Shown here piece by piece: positions 30,543-43,000 of a stretch of 64,000 bases of DNA; within the stretch, counting starts at the first letter, position 1; each line of letters starts with the position of its first letter. The stretch is from Agapetus fuscipes (taxonomy: Eukaryota > Arthropoda > Insecta > Trichoptera > Glossosomatidae): NCBI GenBank assembly GCA_951799405.1, contig OX637345.1, forward strand, positions 124,001 through 188,000. The letters are read 5' to 3'. Below the pieces are notes generated by a model. It ran no database searches. It saw nothing but the letters and a program-made list of their open reading frames with translations, and was not told where the DNA came from. The position numbers and the translations under genes were made by a program.

Positions 30543-31533
30543 AAGGCTAGATATCACCAATCTATGGTCCGACAAACCTATATCTACTACCTTCGTCTCT
30601 GAAGGTGCGTCCTCCTCTCTGGCTATAACTACATCCAGCAGGCCACCCGCATCATGAGTTGGCGCGCCGACCCACTGTCTGCAGCCATAATCCGCTAACA
30701 AGGCGGTGAGAGCCACACTGTTAGTCTCCGCGCTCAAGCCTGACGTTGACATCCCCGACTACCAGAAACATCTCATTGTGAGTCACCAGAGTCTCAAATA
30801 GTTCCCGAAACTCCCTGAAAAATTCAGCCGTTACAGGCTTGGAGCCCGGGCGATAGACTACAGCAACAGTGAAAGCCGCACTCGAAGACACACGACACAC
30901 AAGGCACTCAAAAGACTTTGTGGGGAAAATTTTAATCTTCTCCACACGAAATCCCGAACGCACCAACAAGACAACACCGCCGTGATTGGACCAAGAGATG
31001 CTCTCTGTTCCTTTTCCACGGCGCGGCCTTGCCCGTGCTTCCTCTAGCGTCGCGTATCCTAGCGCGCGCAATGCCCTCAGTGAGGCTGAGTCGTGACTCT
31101 CATGCCATGTCTCCGACAGTGCAAGGATGTCAAGGTCATGACTTTTACATACATCATTAATCTCGCAAATTTTATTGCCTATGGAACGTGCATTCCAGCA
31201 TCCCAATTTGACCTTCCTCTCCAGAGTTTCCTGATGTCTTCCTCCGCTGCCTGTCGGCAGGGAGCTTGAGGATGGAGGTCTCACTGAAGGCTGGTCGCTG
31301 GTAGCACGCTCCTCAGCAGTGTCCAATGCTGATAATAGAAGCGGCGCTGGCCGTGCTGAGTAGCACAGCCTTCGCCCGCCTCTTTTTCCCGGCCTCCTTC
31401 TGCGTCGGCGGAGTATGATGCTCGGCCATTTTTCTGTATTAATATTTGTTACAGTTTTGGTCGCATTCAAAATCTTTGTTAATTCGCCTGGTGAGTACAC
31501 GCGCGCCGTATGTACTGCAGTAACCGGTGGCAT
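30543..31533 (-). pseudogene. L2-like LINE N-terminus and endonuclease (outer element)
   Basis: The N-terminal 110 residues are basic (ILRRRRRRPGKRGGRR) and low complexity. The endonuclease follows: KVKLGCWNARSIGNKICEI, DILALSETWHESHDSASLRA, SWSNHGGVVLLVRSGF, VAVVYRPGSKPVTAEFF and VVGDVNVRLERGD. A frameshift at about 30745 precedes LLADYGCRQWVGAPTHDAGG and DIGLSDHRLVISSLNV. Catalytic Asn, Glu, Asp-x-Asn and Ser-Asp-His are all visible across the two frames. Confidence 0.88.
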
Positions 31534-31730
31534 GCGCCGGTAAGTAGATAGCTACCTAACGAGTACATACGGCCGCACGCCGGCGCCGCGACTAGCCACA
31601 CAAACACACACACAGACTTGAGGCACGGACACAATATTATCAGTCAGTAGGTACCTACTCAGTAGATGCAGCGGCGATCGTACTCTCTCACAATAATGAT
31701 GCCGCTACAGGTAGGTACCTTGACACAATT

Positions 31731-32579
31731 AAAATTTAAATTTTTGAAACCAATATATCACCGAAACAAAACACACACACTTGAGGTTTAAATGTTTAAT
31801 TTGTGGCATATGCTGGCCAACACTCCTTTGTAACTAGAGGAACACCAATAACACACCAATTTCTGCTAAAAAGTCTTTAATTTAGGAGAGCTTTTACCGT
31901 CAGATTGTCAGCGTCGGTAGGTAGTCTCTCTCCTCATGGCACATGGCTTGAGATGTTGGCTCACACCATCTAAAGTGGATGCCTCAGGATACCGAGTTAC
32001 AACATCTGATGTGGGTCTCTTAGGATGTTCACTCACAATTTCAGAAGTGAATGTCTGTAGATGTTCATCGAAGGAAGGCTTCTGAACAGCATCTTGTGAT
32101 TTTACTTATTATAGTATCTCACATTCTTCCATGATACGCTTCTTTTTCCTATTTTCAGCGTTTTGCTTTATTGGGGAGATGTTTTCTTTCTGACTCTCGT
32201 GTGTTTTTGCGACACGATTAGCAATAAACGTGTTTATTAGCGATTAGCAATAAGCGATGCAGAGACCAGAGGGCCCCATGTAATCCAACAGCTGAATCTG
32301 GAAAGCAAACACGTCATGTATTTTTTAAATATATTTTCTCATTTTTTGGGGTCGTCATTTTGGTGTTTCTCTCAGTGTTGGTTGGGGGGGCTAAGGCTGT
32401 TGTAGACGGTCCTTCCTTAGGGGGGGGAATGGCTTTGCCTTCCTTTGCCAACTAATTTTGGATTGAAATTTTCGACCTTGCCTTTGTAACCGGGTGCGAG
32501 ATTTTTAATCTCAATCTTTATTATCCTTACCGGAACCAGCGTCCAAACTGGGAATCAGATCCAGAATCCTTTGATTGGA
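31731..32579. other. Unassigned stretch between LINEs
   Basis: AT-rich, with G-runs at about 32384-32391 and 32420-32428. No coding or repeat identity was recognised. It may include a LINE 3' UTR. Confidence 0.4.
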
Positions 32580-32581
32580 GT

Positions 32582-33560
32582 TTACAATGTGATTAAAGTG
32601 TTCCTATCCCGTGGTAGAGTAAATCGGAAATGCTTGTCTGATAATGTTGACAACCTGTCAAACTGCGTCAGTCGTAGTTCTCGGGTGCAATACTGTTCTG
32701 AGACCAGAACAACGTCAATCCTCTTCTCGCGCGCCACCTGAAACATCAAATCCTGGGCAGCTTGGCAGTGGCCCAGGTTATTTTGTAGGATGCTTAAGCT
32801 CATCACTTTGTGGGAGATTTGTGGCTTCCAGGCCACACCTGAAGGCCCGCCCTGAGCACGGGACACATCACAGCGGAGCTTTGCAGTCCACGGCCAAGTG
32901 CCCTGACTCCCTGCACCTCCGACAGATAGGATACCTACCTCCCTTACCTGTTTTCTTCCATTTATCTCCCACAGTGCATCGAGCTGCAATGTAGGAGAAT
33001 CCTGGGAAGAGGAAGCCGTGTCTAATCTCCACCCTCGGCTGCAAACGACAGCGGAGAAGACCGACCGGGGGACAATCTGCCTTAAGCGGGGCCAGGATAA
33101 ATGTCTCCGAGGGGCTCTTTTGAGTCCCCCGGGGACGGCTGCCACCCCTCTCGGGCTTTTCGCCTTCCGTTGCTTGGTGGCTAGTTTTGCCACGCCTCAC
33201 AGTGATCCACTCGTACGGTGGATCATGTGGGGTGGCAGCAGGTAGGCTTAGCCTGCCTTTTCTTCTTCTTTACCCGTTTGCATCTGAGGAGGTGGACACC
33301 TCCTTTCATGCCAGACGGGTGACCCTCATCTGTTGTTGGCCCCATCAGCAACGGCCTGCCTCGAGCTGCTTTCTGCCCTGATGTTTGGCAGACATCTCGG
33401 GGGGAAGTTTGCATTGTCACCACTGCCATCACAGGCTTTGAACAAGCCGGCAATGGTGACGTCGGCGTCATATCTCTCTTGTCTGCCACGTTTTTTACGA
33501 GCTCACCGACTGCGAACCTGATCATCTTAGTCAGGTCCTTTATTGGGAGGTGCACTTTGG
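32582..33560 (-). pseudogene. R1-like LINE fragment: ORF1 end and ORF2 start
   Basis: One minus-strand frame holds a Gag-like ORF1 end: ILAPLKADCPPVGLLRCRLQ, HGFLFPGFSYIAARC and the zinc knuckle CRRCRESGHLAVDC. Another holds the start of the ORF2 endonuclease: LSILQNNLGHCQAAQDLMFQ and IDVVLVSEQY. Upstream, KDLTKMIRFAVGELVKNVAD belongs to ORF1. Both ends are truncated and several frameshifts are present. Confidence 0.78.
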
Positions 33561-33569
33561 CGATAAGGG

Positions 33570-34639
33570 GTCGTGATCGTCGATGAAGTCTGAATCACTT
33601 CCCGTTATTCCCAAAAAAATATGTTCTGAAAAATAAGATTTGGAAATAAAAACACTCTCAACACTTGAATTTTTATTGAATGAGATTAACACAGTTTGGT
33701 ATTTGATTTGTAATGATAATAATTATTTAAAGACGAATGAAGCTCAGATAATTATTATGGCACAGAAATCAAGAAAGGCGAGTTAATGTCGGATGGACGA
33801 CGGTAGGTCGGAGAGACGTGTTGTTCGCGAGAGAGTCGAGTGCGGAGTCTTCGTCATCAGGTCTGTGTGGAAGGACAACCAAGATGGCGTCCTTGGGTCG
33901 CGTCACCAGTCAGAGCGTCAGCTGGTGGCTGTGAACAGAACTAATGAATGACAGAATGATATTTGAATGTTCCCGCCACAGGACCCCCCTGCCAGCGATT
34001 TAGATCGCGATAGAGGATGGTGGCGGCAGTCGTCCGTTGTCCTTGGTGATCTCTGTTTCGGTAGCGTAGCGAGGATCCAGTGCACCCAAGATGTGGTTGA
34101 ACTTGGTCTCGCTGGTCGTGACTCCGGATGCAGCGAAACTTCCACATCTCTGGGTCGTTAGGGTGGAAGGCAGGTACTCGTACTGCGACCCTGTTGATGG
34201 TCGGACCGGCGTTGGTACTGGCTTGGATCGGGTTGGCATCCTTTGCAATGTTTTCCGGCATCACGTCTTTGCTTCCAGCCACGCGTTCTGGGTAGATGGG
34301 CATATTAACCGGGCGGTGTTATATTGTAAACAAATTATCGATATCGCGACGTATTTACAATACGGCCAGTATTATTATGCAATCGTGACGTGGTTCGCGG
34401 CTGTGGAAGGCGGTGTGGGGCGCGCGGGGTGTCTGCAGATAAGCGCTGCAGTTGCACTTGCGGAGTGCGGCGCGGTGAGGGGAAAAAAAATTGCACGCGT
34501 GTGCAACGCGGGGTAATGCGAGTGGCGCGATAAGAAAGGAATGCGTTCGCGGCGTCTGTAACTGTACCTGTACCGTCGTCCGCCCTGACAACACAGTGTT
34601 GTTTTTGTCTTTTGTGCACTGTTTTTTTTCCAAAACTTA
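33570..34639 (-). pseudogene. Gypsy-like LTR element remnant with Gag
   Basis: A minus-strand frame from 34303 has NRVAVRVPAFHPNDPEMW, then after a frameshift AASGVTTSETKFNHILGALD and PRYATE, the start of a Ty3/Gypsy Gag. Right of it lies a GC-rich leader. The frame runs into GGCAGGGGGGTCC (complement at 33981-33996), which looks like a polypurine tract next to an LTR start TGTGGCGGG. So the whole pol is deleted and the gag start is joined to the 3' LTR region. LTR limits could not be fixed. Confidence 0.6.
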
Positions 34640-34655
34640 TCACGTTGGGGTCACC
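34640..34655 (-). promoter_or_regulatory. Gypsy-like primer-binding site
   Basis: Minus strand TGGTGACCCCAACGTG, which starts with the TGG complementary to a tRNA CCA end and is typical of Gypsy elements. It lies upstream of the Gag fragment, as expected. Confidence 0.55.
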
Positions 34656-35604
34656 ACTTTTTTTCTTTTTTTCTGATGTTGTGAATGTTTCTCTGGCGGG
34701 GAATTTTGACGCGCGGGTCCGAGGTGTCAAGTTTCGCTCAGCGCCGTTGGAATGTGCAACGCGAGACGCGCGGGTTGCGAGGGACGTGCGGGTCCGCCAC
34801 CTTGCAAGCGATAACGAGTGAGTCATCGCTTGCCACGCCCTGACCGTCCATCTTGCTTTTATGTTATGACGAAATAATTCCAAAAAAATAAATTTTCAAA
34901 CTTTGTCTAGGTGCTACTATGGTCACAATAATAGCTTTTAAACCTAGCCCACGTCGGGTTCATCACTTTAACGTATGTACGGGTGGTGAAAGATACAATT
35001 TGGAATTTAATAGAAAAGGCAGTTCACGAAACACATCGACATTTATTTATGAAATAGTTACACAGAGGAATAGTTAATTAATATTTGATTAATTGATATT
35101 AGAAACACTACAAATAAATGGGTGAACAATTAAGCGTAACACAGGTGTTGGAACGGACAGAGAATTCTCAACACAAAGTTAGATCGGAATACAAAAGACA
35201 AGATGGACGGTTGGTCAGGGCGTGACGGAACGTCTACTCAGGTCGGCGGTCCGAGTAGGAAAGGGAAGAGGAAGAAGAAGATGCTTGCTTCGTGGCGTGG
35301 CGTTTACTTCCACGTCACAGGTTGTTCTTCACCTGGTGGTAGAAAAAGGGAACTTCAGGTTGGCGCCAATATTTGTATCAGGCTGCCACAGTACCCCCTT
35401 GCCAGCGATAGGCCTAACGCCCGTCTGTCTTTCCAGCGTCACCAGTCTTTCCCGGTCGTCAAATGGTCTTTCCAATTTGTCACCAGTCTTTCCCAGTCGT
35501 CCTCTGTCTTTCCAGAGTCATCCCGCCTCTCCGGGCTGTCTTAACAGGTTGTAAAATGAACCGTATAATGCACGTTGCTGCGACAGACAACTCTACAGGA
35601 AGTT
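34656..35604 (-). mobile_element. Putative Gypsy-like LTR and adjoining internal scrap
   Basis: The region follows the primer site on the LTR side. At 35385-35405 CCACAGTACCCCCTTGCCAG repeats the layout of 33977-33997 (CCACAGGACCCCCCTGCCAG), that is LTR end, polypurine tract and the same first internal bases. This implies a second, related element end. Beyond lie short GTCTTTCC-rich repeats. No protein was recognised. Confidence 0.35.
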
Positions 35605-35690
35605 TTAGTTGATTTATTTATTTGATTATTTTTCTAAGCGCCTTATTGGGAAAGATGACCTCAAGGGGCGCTTTGATAAAATAGTAGTTC
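35605..35690 (-). repeat. LINE 3' tail
   Basis: TTTATTTATTTGATTATTTT then TAAGCGCCTTATTGGG and CAAGGGGCGCTTTGATAAA: a T-rich (A-rich on minus) tail beside a GCGCC hairpin, as at other LINE ends here. Confidence 0.4.
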
Positions 35691-35789
35691 GCCTCGATCT
35701 AAATAAAACATCAATTAATTGGGAACATTAGTGGTCTCCACCCCGATCTCTTGTCGGTTTGTTGCCACTTGGAATATTGGAAACGGTTT

Positions 35790-35950
35790 GGTTTCCTCCT
35801 CTCTTTACTAACATTAAATCCAGTACTGTACTGTATCCTGCCGCCGTTCCACTAGGGGTGGCCGGTACCTCCGCAGATGCGCCTCCACTTTTTTCTGTCC
35901 TTACAAACCACTTTCATTTCCTCAATATTCATCACCTTTTTCATACATAC
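35790..35950 (-). pseudogene. LINE C-terminus, left part of the BEL target
   Basis: Minus strand encodes CMKKVMNIEEMKVVCKDRKK then WRRICGGTGHP and a stop, followed by the 3' tail GGATACAGTACAGTACTG. It is the continuation of the frame at 51801-52290; the BEL element (35951-51800) separates them with a CATAC duplication. Confidence 0.82.
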
Positions 35951-36259
35951 TGTTGAATATTTTGTTTGCGCTGGTTCCTTGTAGATTTATTAAAACTATA
36001 GTTGAAGAATTTCACTGTTCGATTTATTTGATTAAATCAGATTATTCTTACAACATGCGTGTGTCACAAAATATCAAGCGGAAGTGAGGTTAAAAAAACA
36101 TAGGGATTATTTTAACAAGAATTCCCTAGTATGGCAAGTGACAAAATTCATTTCCCATACAGGCATATTTTACCTAACATGATTTCTGTAGTGATTCGTA
36201 TGTGCAATAATAGTTCAGTCTGACATTCACAGATGTCAGTGATCAAAAAATATCCAACA
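35951..36259 (-). repeat. BEL/Pao 3' LTR
   Basis: 309 bp, TG...CA, nearly identical to the other LTR apart from a deletion next to its inner end (the other copy has an extra CCAACACTAATAGTAT-type stretch). A G/C-rich GCGGGGGCCCACCC tract borders it inside, as the polypurine tract. Confidence 0.92.
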
Positions 36260-37149
36260 TACTGCGGGGGCCCACCCAAAGATTGATTTCTCAAATCAAT
36301 CGTCACAGTGAGAGTAGTCACGAATCAGTAAAGAAAGCGAAAAGTAGTAGACTGTATGCATTAGTTTTACATATCGTAATGATATTACAAACTTTACCAA
36401 ATTTCAAATACATGAACAATATAGGATCTTAGATTCTAAGTACTTCAAATGTATCAACAATATCTTAAGTTCTAAGTATTTCAAATGTATCAATAATATC
36501 TTAAGTTCTAAATGTGGCTCAACACAATTAAACAATTGAAGTTACAATTGAAGAACCAATGTCACCCCTGTTTCAGGGAATGTCGGCAAGAGTTGCAGGG
36601 CTTATGTTCATTTGAGGTTTGGATTTTATTTGTAAGTACACAATCAGCATTTGTAAGCGCGAACTACACGTGTTTGTTTGTGGGCATACATCTGAGAGCT
36701 TTGAATGAATATATCCTTGCAACTTAGATTATAGATTATAGATTATAGAAGTTCATTGACTATTATAGCTAGTCTTCCAAATAGGATATATGATTTTCAT
36801 GAATGTAATACAATATGGATGTATTGTATGTAATTACATAGGCATGTGTCTTACAATACTGAGCATGAATACAATGTTGTTACATTACTTATGAGCTAGT
36901 TGTACAGAGGTATTAAATATAACTTGATCTACATAAAGTCAGGTGACAAAATTTAACTAAGTTAAAGTAGCGTGATGTATTGCTGACTTGCAATTGTGTA
37001 CAAAGATACAGCTGGTAACGGTTAGGCCGATACTCTACACACTAGGATGCACACCGACATTGAGATGTTGGCGTTATGAATCAAGCAATCAATTTAACCT
37101 GAGTTACTAAGTAATACATTCATAATTTTCTAATCTTTACAATGTTTAT
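36260..37149 (-). other. BEL/Pao 3' untranslated region with a SINE-like copy
   Basis: Lies between the integrase end and the 3' LTR. It contains the SINE-like repeat copy 4 and otherwise AT-rich DNA. Confidence 0.6.
36533..36745 (+). repeat. SINE-like repeat, copy 4
   Basis: CAATGTCACCCCTGTTTCAG, GGCTTATGTTCATTTGAGGT, GCGCGAACTACACGTGTTTG and TATATCCTTGCAACTTAGAT match copy 5 at 54462 almost base for base. It ends in (TTATAGA)3. The first 70 bases of copy 5 are missing. Confidence 0.85.
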
Positions 37150-38206
37150 TTATCCAACTAAAATATTTAATACATACCCAAAATCAGTTTGATAGGTAAT
37201 AATAGGTAATAAACACAGTTTCTGAATGGATCGTTTAACAATTCCAGATTCAGTTTTAACTGTTACCACTCGAGTGAGGTTGTCGGTTCCGTTGTGTAAC
37301 TTAAGAACTCTTCCTAATTTCCATTTCAGCGGAGGTAAGCAATCATCTCGCAAGATGACCAAGTCGCCTATCTTAACCGCTGGTTTATTTGGATGGAACC
37401 ATTTTCCACGAACTTAAAGGGAATTTAGATATTCATTCGACCAACGCTTCCAGAAACTTGACAATATTTGGGTCAGTAATTGATATCGATTCAATGCCGT
37501 GATTGGTATTGTTTCGAGTATGGGTTCTGGGAGTGATAATAATGGCGCACCTATAAGGAAGTGCCCAGGAGTTAGTGGTAATGAATCATTCGGATCATTG
37601 GATAATGGAGAGAGTGGTCGGGAATTAAGACATGCCTCTACTTGAGCTAGAATTGTATACATTTCTTCAAAGTTAAGAATGTGGTTATTTATGGATTTTA
37701 ACACTAAAGTTTTAGTGCTTTTTACCGCGCTCTCCCAGAGTCCTCCTTGATGAGGACTTCTAGGCGGGATGAAATGCCACGATATTCCTTCTGAAACTGC
37801 CCAAGTTTCTAGGAACCTTGATTGTAACTGTAATTGGGTCTGAAACAACTTGATTTCAGATCTTGCCTCAATAAAATTGGTGCCATTGTCTGAATAAATC
37901 TGCGCAAATTTGCCTCGACGGGCAATGAATCTTTTGAAGCAATTTAGAAATGAATCAGTACTGAGATCGGTAACTAATTCAAGATGTACAGCTTTGGTAG
38001 TAAAACACACAAAGACTGCAATGTAGGTTTTATATGTTGTTTTACTCCTAGCATTTCGATCTCTTGACTGGAGAGGCCCTGCGTAGTCTACCCCAACTAT
38101 GCTGAATGGTCTCGAAGGGTAACTGTCGTAGATGGTAACTGTCCCATCAACTGATGAATTGGTTTAGTGTTGTATTTGACACACAAAGTACATTCTCTTA
38201 TGACTT
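37150..38206 (-). pseudogene. BEL/Pao integrase C-terminal part and DUF5641-like end
   Basis: In minus order: ECTLCVKYNTKPIHQLMG (second half of the HHCC zinc finger), catalytic core with DYAGPLQ-like block, CFTTKAVHLELVTDLSTDSF, AQIYSDNGTNFIEA (Asp), HQGGLWESAVKSTK (Glu), LNSRPLSPLSNDPNDSLPLT and LSSFWKRWSNEYLNSL. An in-frame TAA (37411-37413) follows. After it, VRGKWFHPNKPAVKIGDLVI and LGRVLKLHNGTDNLTRVVTV form the C-terminal chromodomain-like DUF5641 region. There is a frameshift between the zinc finger and core. The Asp, Asp, Glu triad is kept. Confidence 0.92.
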
Positions 38207-38484
38207 TTTTTATTTATTTATTTATTTATTAAGAGGTGCAATACAGACAATTGGTACATATAAACAATAAAAAAAAAAAAAAATAATAAGCAACAGTAAC
38301 ACAAATAACCAATCATCCAAACTATGCACACTACATCAATAGACACAAGCATACATCTTCACACAAACATCACGCAGGCCATCACAGCTATACAACACTA
38401 GAAGCATACACAGCATTCACACCATTACAATATTTCTTTAAAATAAATCTAATACACACATAAATTTGTCACTTGCCCCCAAAC

Positions 38485-38523
<39 letters not shown>

Positions 38524-38800
38524 GAAAGTGAAAATGAAAAATAAAAAATAGAAAATAGAAAATAGAAAAAATAGCCCGATACTCAACCCACCCCAGAAAC
38601 AATATCAGATCCAAAAATAAGTAAACGTATTTGTTTTTTGAATTTATATTTATATTTAGTGGTCTCAAATAGTTCACACTGCGAAAAGCTCTTATTATAA
38701 ACATCACACTTTGGAGGTTGAGTGTGTGTGGTGTGAATAAAAGCCCGTATTTGAAAGTGTATATTTTTAATGCAGTCAGTACTGTTCAATCAAAGGTAAT
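38207..38800 (-). pseudogene. Jockey-like LINE 3' end
   Basis: (TTTA)n tail at 38210-38232, an A-rich 3' UTR, and coding scraps at 38580-38790: FIHTTHTQPPKCDVYNKSFS and KYKYKFKKQIRLLIFGSDIV. Includes a 38-base A-run at 38489-38521. Confidence 0.5.
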
Positions 38801-39490
38801 TCAAAATGTTGTATTGGTTGCAATCTTCCGGTCTTCAAGCTGCGTCCAGGCGGAAGTCCTCCTTAATCCGCCTTGCTTGTGAGGCGAGCAGGATGCTTGA
38901 TGCTTGAAGTGGGGGAAGGAAAGGAAATATGGAAAGTGGCAATTAGGACGAAACCATGTAAACTTTTGAGGAAGTTCGGATTGGCCCTAACAAGGACCTT
39001 TTGTTGTGAGCAGGAGAAAAAACTGTAAACTTTTGAGGAAAATTAAAAGTGGCCCTAAGAAGGACCTTTTGTTGTGATGTGAGCAGTGTGCTGTAGGAGA
39101 CGGTTGCCTCAAGTCTGTTCCAGGCAAGGTCTTGGGAATCTTCTAGGTAAAGATGTGGCGAAGCTGGAGATGTCCAGGTGAAGATATGATGAAGCTGGAG
39201 ATGTCCAGGCGAAGGCGCGAGGTCAGATGTCGTCTCTGCTTGGAAATTGGCGGGAACGCGAGAGATGTCTTGAGATTTTGGCGGGAGATGTAGATGTCCG
39301 CTCGGTGGTCTCGAAGTTTCTCTGGTGATGATGTAGTGAACTGCGGAGACGTCCAGGCGACGGTGCAAAGTAGTTTTGCGTCTCTGCTTGGAAATTGGCG
39401 GGAACGCGAGACGGCTTGCAATTTTGGCGGGAGCGCGGTAAGATGTTGCTCGTTCCGTGGTCTCAGTGTGTCTGTCCGGCTGGAGCGCGG
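38801..39490. other. Probable LTR (outer part) with internal duplications
   Basis: CTGTAAACTTTTGAGGAA...CCTTTTGTTGTGA occurs twice (about 38955-39010 and 39023-39078), and the AAGCTGGAGATGTCCAGGCG block three times (39155-39360). This is probably the rest of the LTR whose end is the 135-bp repeat at 39491-39625. Confidence 0.4.
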
Positions 39491-39625
39491 CGTACGCGTT
39501 TTATACTCCCACTCGTTCTCGCGGGCCCACTACTAGGGGTGGGCACGCACAATTTTCGGATTATCTTCTTTTTATCTGATTTCAGATATCTGGTTTTCTT
39601 TCATCTTCTGTACTGATGCACCACA
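39491..39625 (-). repeat. LTR end, copy 1 of a 135-bp direct repeat
   Basis: CGTACGCGTTTTATACTCCC to TGTACTGATGCACCACA is identical over 135 bp to 44135-44269. On the minus strand it starts TGTGGTGCATC after the purine tract GGAGGGGGCCTC (complement at 39626-39637), so it reads as the start of a 3' LTR. Confidence 0.85.
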
Positions 39626-40019
39626 GAGGCCCCCTCCAGTGTCAATGACGTCTTGAAGTGAGCGTTATTGATGCGATGTTTTTGTGCAGAAGATGAAGGT
39701 ACTACTCGTCGTAGCAGGATAAGAGATTCTACGTTGTATCTGGTGTGTGTGCTGACAGATGTGTGAGCTTACGATCCTCCTAGGCGGATGCGGAGGCAGG
39801 ATTGTGAAGTCAGCTGCAGCGTTCCTGATGAGGACCTTGAGGCGTCGTCAGGTTGTCTCCAGATTTATGGAGTTCCTCTGGATTTTCCAGGCTGTTGTCC
39901 TGTGGTGAGGAATTGTACTACTTGTTGTAGCGGGGTTGGTTGTTTGTTGCTCGGCGTTGTCCCGGCGCATCCGAATGCGACGGACGTTTGACGCGTGCTC
40001 CCAGCACGACAAAGCGCTC
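39626..40019 (-). other. Internal scrap of an LTR element
   Basis: Lies between the LTR end and the L2 element's 5' end. It is GC-balanced with no recognised protein. TGTTTGTTGCTCGGCGTTGT here resembles TTGTTTGTTGCTACGCTGTG at 44097. Confidence 0.4.
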
Positions 40020-43000
40020 TCTCACAATTTAAAAATCCTTAAAAAATCGATCCTCAAAAAAACTGTCAACTTGCCGGGTTAACATAATCGACACATCACT
40101 TTTTACGGGTGTTGACAACAATATTGTAATCCTACATAAGTGCTCCTAAGTGTGAAAGTTTTAGCAAAATTCTCAAATTGTCACTCTTCAATCTGTCATT
40201 CTCAAGTGTTGTTGAGACGTGTCTGTCAAACTAGGGCTGTTAATGTGTCATCTGAGTGCTTATTGTAACTTTTCAATTACAAAAAACCGATATCTCTCCA
40301 TGTTTTAAGCTCACTTAGTCAGAAAAAACGAAATAAACTTACTTTAGAAGTATTATTTTCTGTTTGTGACACGCCGCCATCTTGTGACACGTGTGATTCA
40401 ACAAGAGCAAGCACTCGTGGCTTCATCTACCAAACAGAGCTCAGACGCCATGCCAAATTAATCATCACCGGAAACCAATAATTGTTAAACTGTTTTTCAA
40501 ACCATTCCTATAATACATAGTGCTTTTACCATTGTGCTTGCGTTTCCTAAATCATTTGAATTATCAACAGTGTGTGTGACCGTTGTGTTTTCAAATGTGT
40601 TTTCAAATATTTTTTCATAATTCACATTGTCTGTGACCGTTGGTTTCTCTGTGACTCTAAAATTACCTACAAGTGAATCACGGCCTGCGCTGACGTAGCT
40701 CGCGTCACCAGCCAATCAGAGCTCAGCCGCCATCTCACTTCCTAAAAACCGGATGCTACTTTTGCTTACGAACTTCACATCTGATAATATATTACTATAA
40801 TGGCAACAAGTATCATAAACCAGGATATTTCTTACACCAAAAAGGAACTCATGAAACTACGTGAGACAGCACTTTCTTATATTGCCACTCCAGAGTTCTT
40901 TCAGAAACTCAAAAAATGGAGCATAGGAAAAGGGGAAGAAAAGAATAAAAAGACAACTAGAGCTCGAGGCAGACGTGGTGGCAGACTAACAAAAGAACGT
41001 CTGGCAAATGATGATCAAAGAAAAGAACACATATCACCAAAACGTACCTGCGTGAATCAACGACACAAGAAGCAACAAGAGAAACTGATAAAGATAGCGG
41101 CGTGGAACTGTCGTTCCCTCAATAACAAGGTAGACGACATTAACGATATTTTCCAGGACGAGTCTCTCGATGTGTTAGCTCTATCAGAAACATGGCACGA
41201 GGATTACAACTCCGCCTCTCTGAAATCACTCAGAGCCTTGGGATACTCTTTGGTCGAGGTAGCAAGAAAACACAAAAAATCACGAACACAAGACACATGC
41301 AACTGGGTAAACCATGGAGGAGTCGCAGTAATCGTAAGTCCTGGGCTAAGAATAACTAAACTCTCCACTGGTCACGACTTCAGGCATTTCGAACATCTGA
41401 GCTGTCGCATTCTGTCTGGAAGCAAAGCCATCACCTTAATAAACGTATATAGACCAGGATCCCAAAATATCACCTCTGGTTTCTTTGACGATCTACAGAT
41501 TCTTTTTGAGTGGATCTCCATACGAACGGAGAAAATAATTATCACCGGAGACTTTAATATACGTATGGACCGACCTGGAGACACCAACACAATGAAACTA
41601 AAAAGCCTTCTATCAGACTTTGGATGTCATCAATGGATAACTAGTCCCACTCACAGCGCAGGTGGTCTTCTTGACCTTATCATAACCCGTGAGGATGACA
41701 TGCCGAACACGGTAATGGTCTGCGACAAAGGTCTCTCAGATCACAACTTAGTCACAATGGAAGTAAACATAAGCAAACCAATGAGTTCCTACACCACATC
41801 ATCCTCTCGAGCCTGGCGGCTGGCTGACCTAGAAAAGTTTCGTGCGGACCTGTCAGTTCAGATCTCTTCTGTGGAGGAACTCCTGACCCACAAAACCTGT
41901 GATGAACTTATGACATTTTACAACGACACACTCACAGCTCTGGCCGATAAACACGCGCCCATTACAACTAAAACTAGACTGATTAGAGTCTCAGCTGACT
42001 GGTTCGATGAAGAATGCAGGAACATGAAGAAAACTCTGAGGAAAGCTGAACGACAAAATAAAAAACTGTTGACAAATGCATCTAAAGAGCAATGGTTATC
42101 GGCACTTAAGAGCTACAGAAGCACAATTAAAGAAAAAAAGTCACACTACTGGCTTAATAAAATTGATGAGACTAAGGGCAACCCTCGACAACTGTGGAAG
42201 TCACTTAACCATCTAACTGGCAATAACAGCACGAAAACAGACACTGTATCCTCGGTAACAGCAAAGGAACTCTCAAACTTCTTTGAAGAAAAGATTTCCA
42301 AAATCAGAGAAATTTCCGACACTGCTACAGAACCAGAAATGACTGAATACAACACTTCATCGTTAGAGACTCTTGCTGACACATCGTCTGCCGAAGTCAC
42401 TAAATGGATAATAGCTGCACCCAACAAGTACAGTCAACTTGATCCCATTCCCACGTGGCTAGTGAAAAGTTGCAGAGATGAACTTGCCCCCCTCATTGCT
42501 GTTATCTTTAACAAATCCCTGAGACATGGAACTATGCCGAAACTACTCAAGCTAGCTGAAATTACTCCCATTCTCAAAAAAGCCCAGCAAGATCCAGAAG
42601 ATAAGGCAAACTACCGACCGATCTCAAACCTACCTCTTCTAGGTAAAATTCTTGAGAGGATTGTCGCAGCACGGCTCACACTTTACCTAAAGGGAAACAA
42701 CCTGTTTGCTAAGCACCAATCAGCGTATAGAGAGGCTCACTCAACAGAAACAGGCCTGCTGAGGCTAGTGTCAGATTTGACCATTGCAATAGAGCAGGGA
42801 AATATAGCCATTCTCGCACTCTTGGACATGAGCGCTGCTTTTGATACCGTGGATCACAGCATTCTGCTCCAGAAATTGGAACTCACACTGGGTATACGAA
42901 ACAAGGCGCTGAGCTGGTTGAAATCGTATCTCTCGGACAGAAAACAAGTCATTAAGCTCAACAACACTCTCACAACGCAGTCAACAGTAACCTCAGGGGT

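Larger units (their letters stand above)
24236..31730 (-). mobile_element. L2-like LINE (outer), interrupted by another LINE
   Basis: The 5' leader and endonuclease lie at 30543-31730 and the RT and 3' end at 24236-26517. Between them sits a 4.0-kb LINE flanked by ACATT duplications (26513-26517 and 30538-30542). Removing the insert restores an in-frame join between ISSLNV and GRPIPVYKR. The 3' end is a GCGCCATTTTTG...AGGGCCCTC hairpin then (ATT)n at 24236-24254. Confidence 0.87.
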
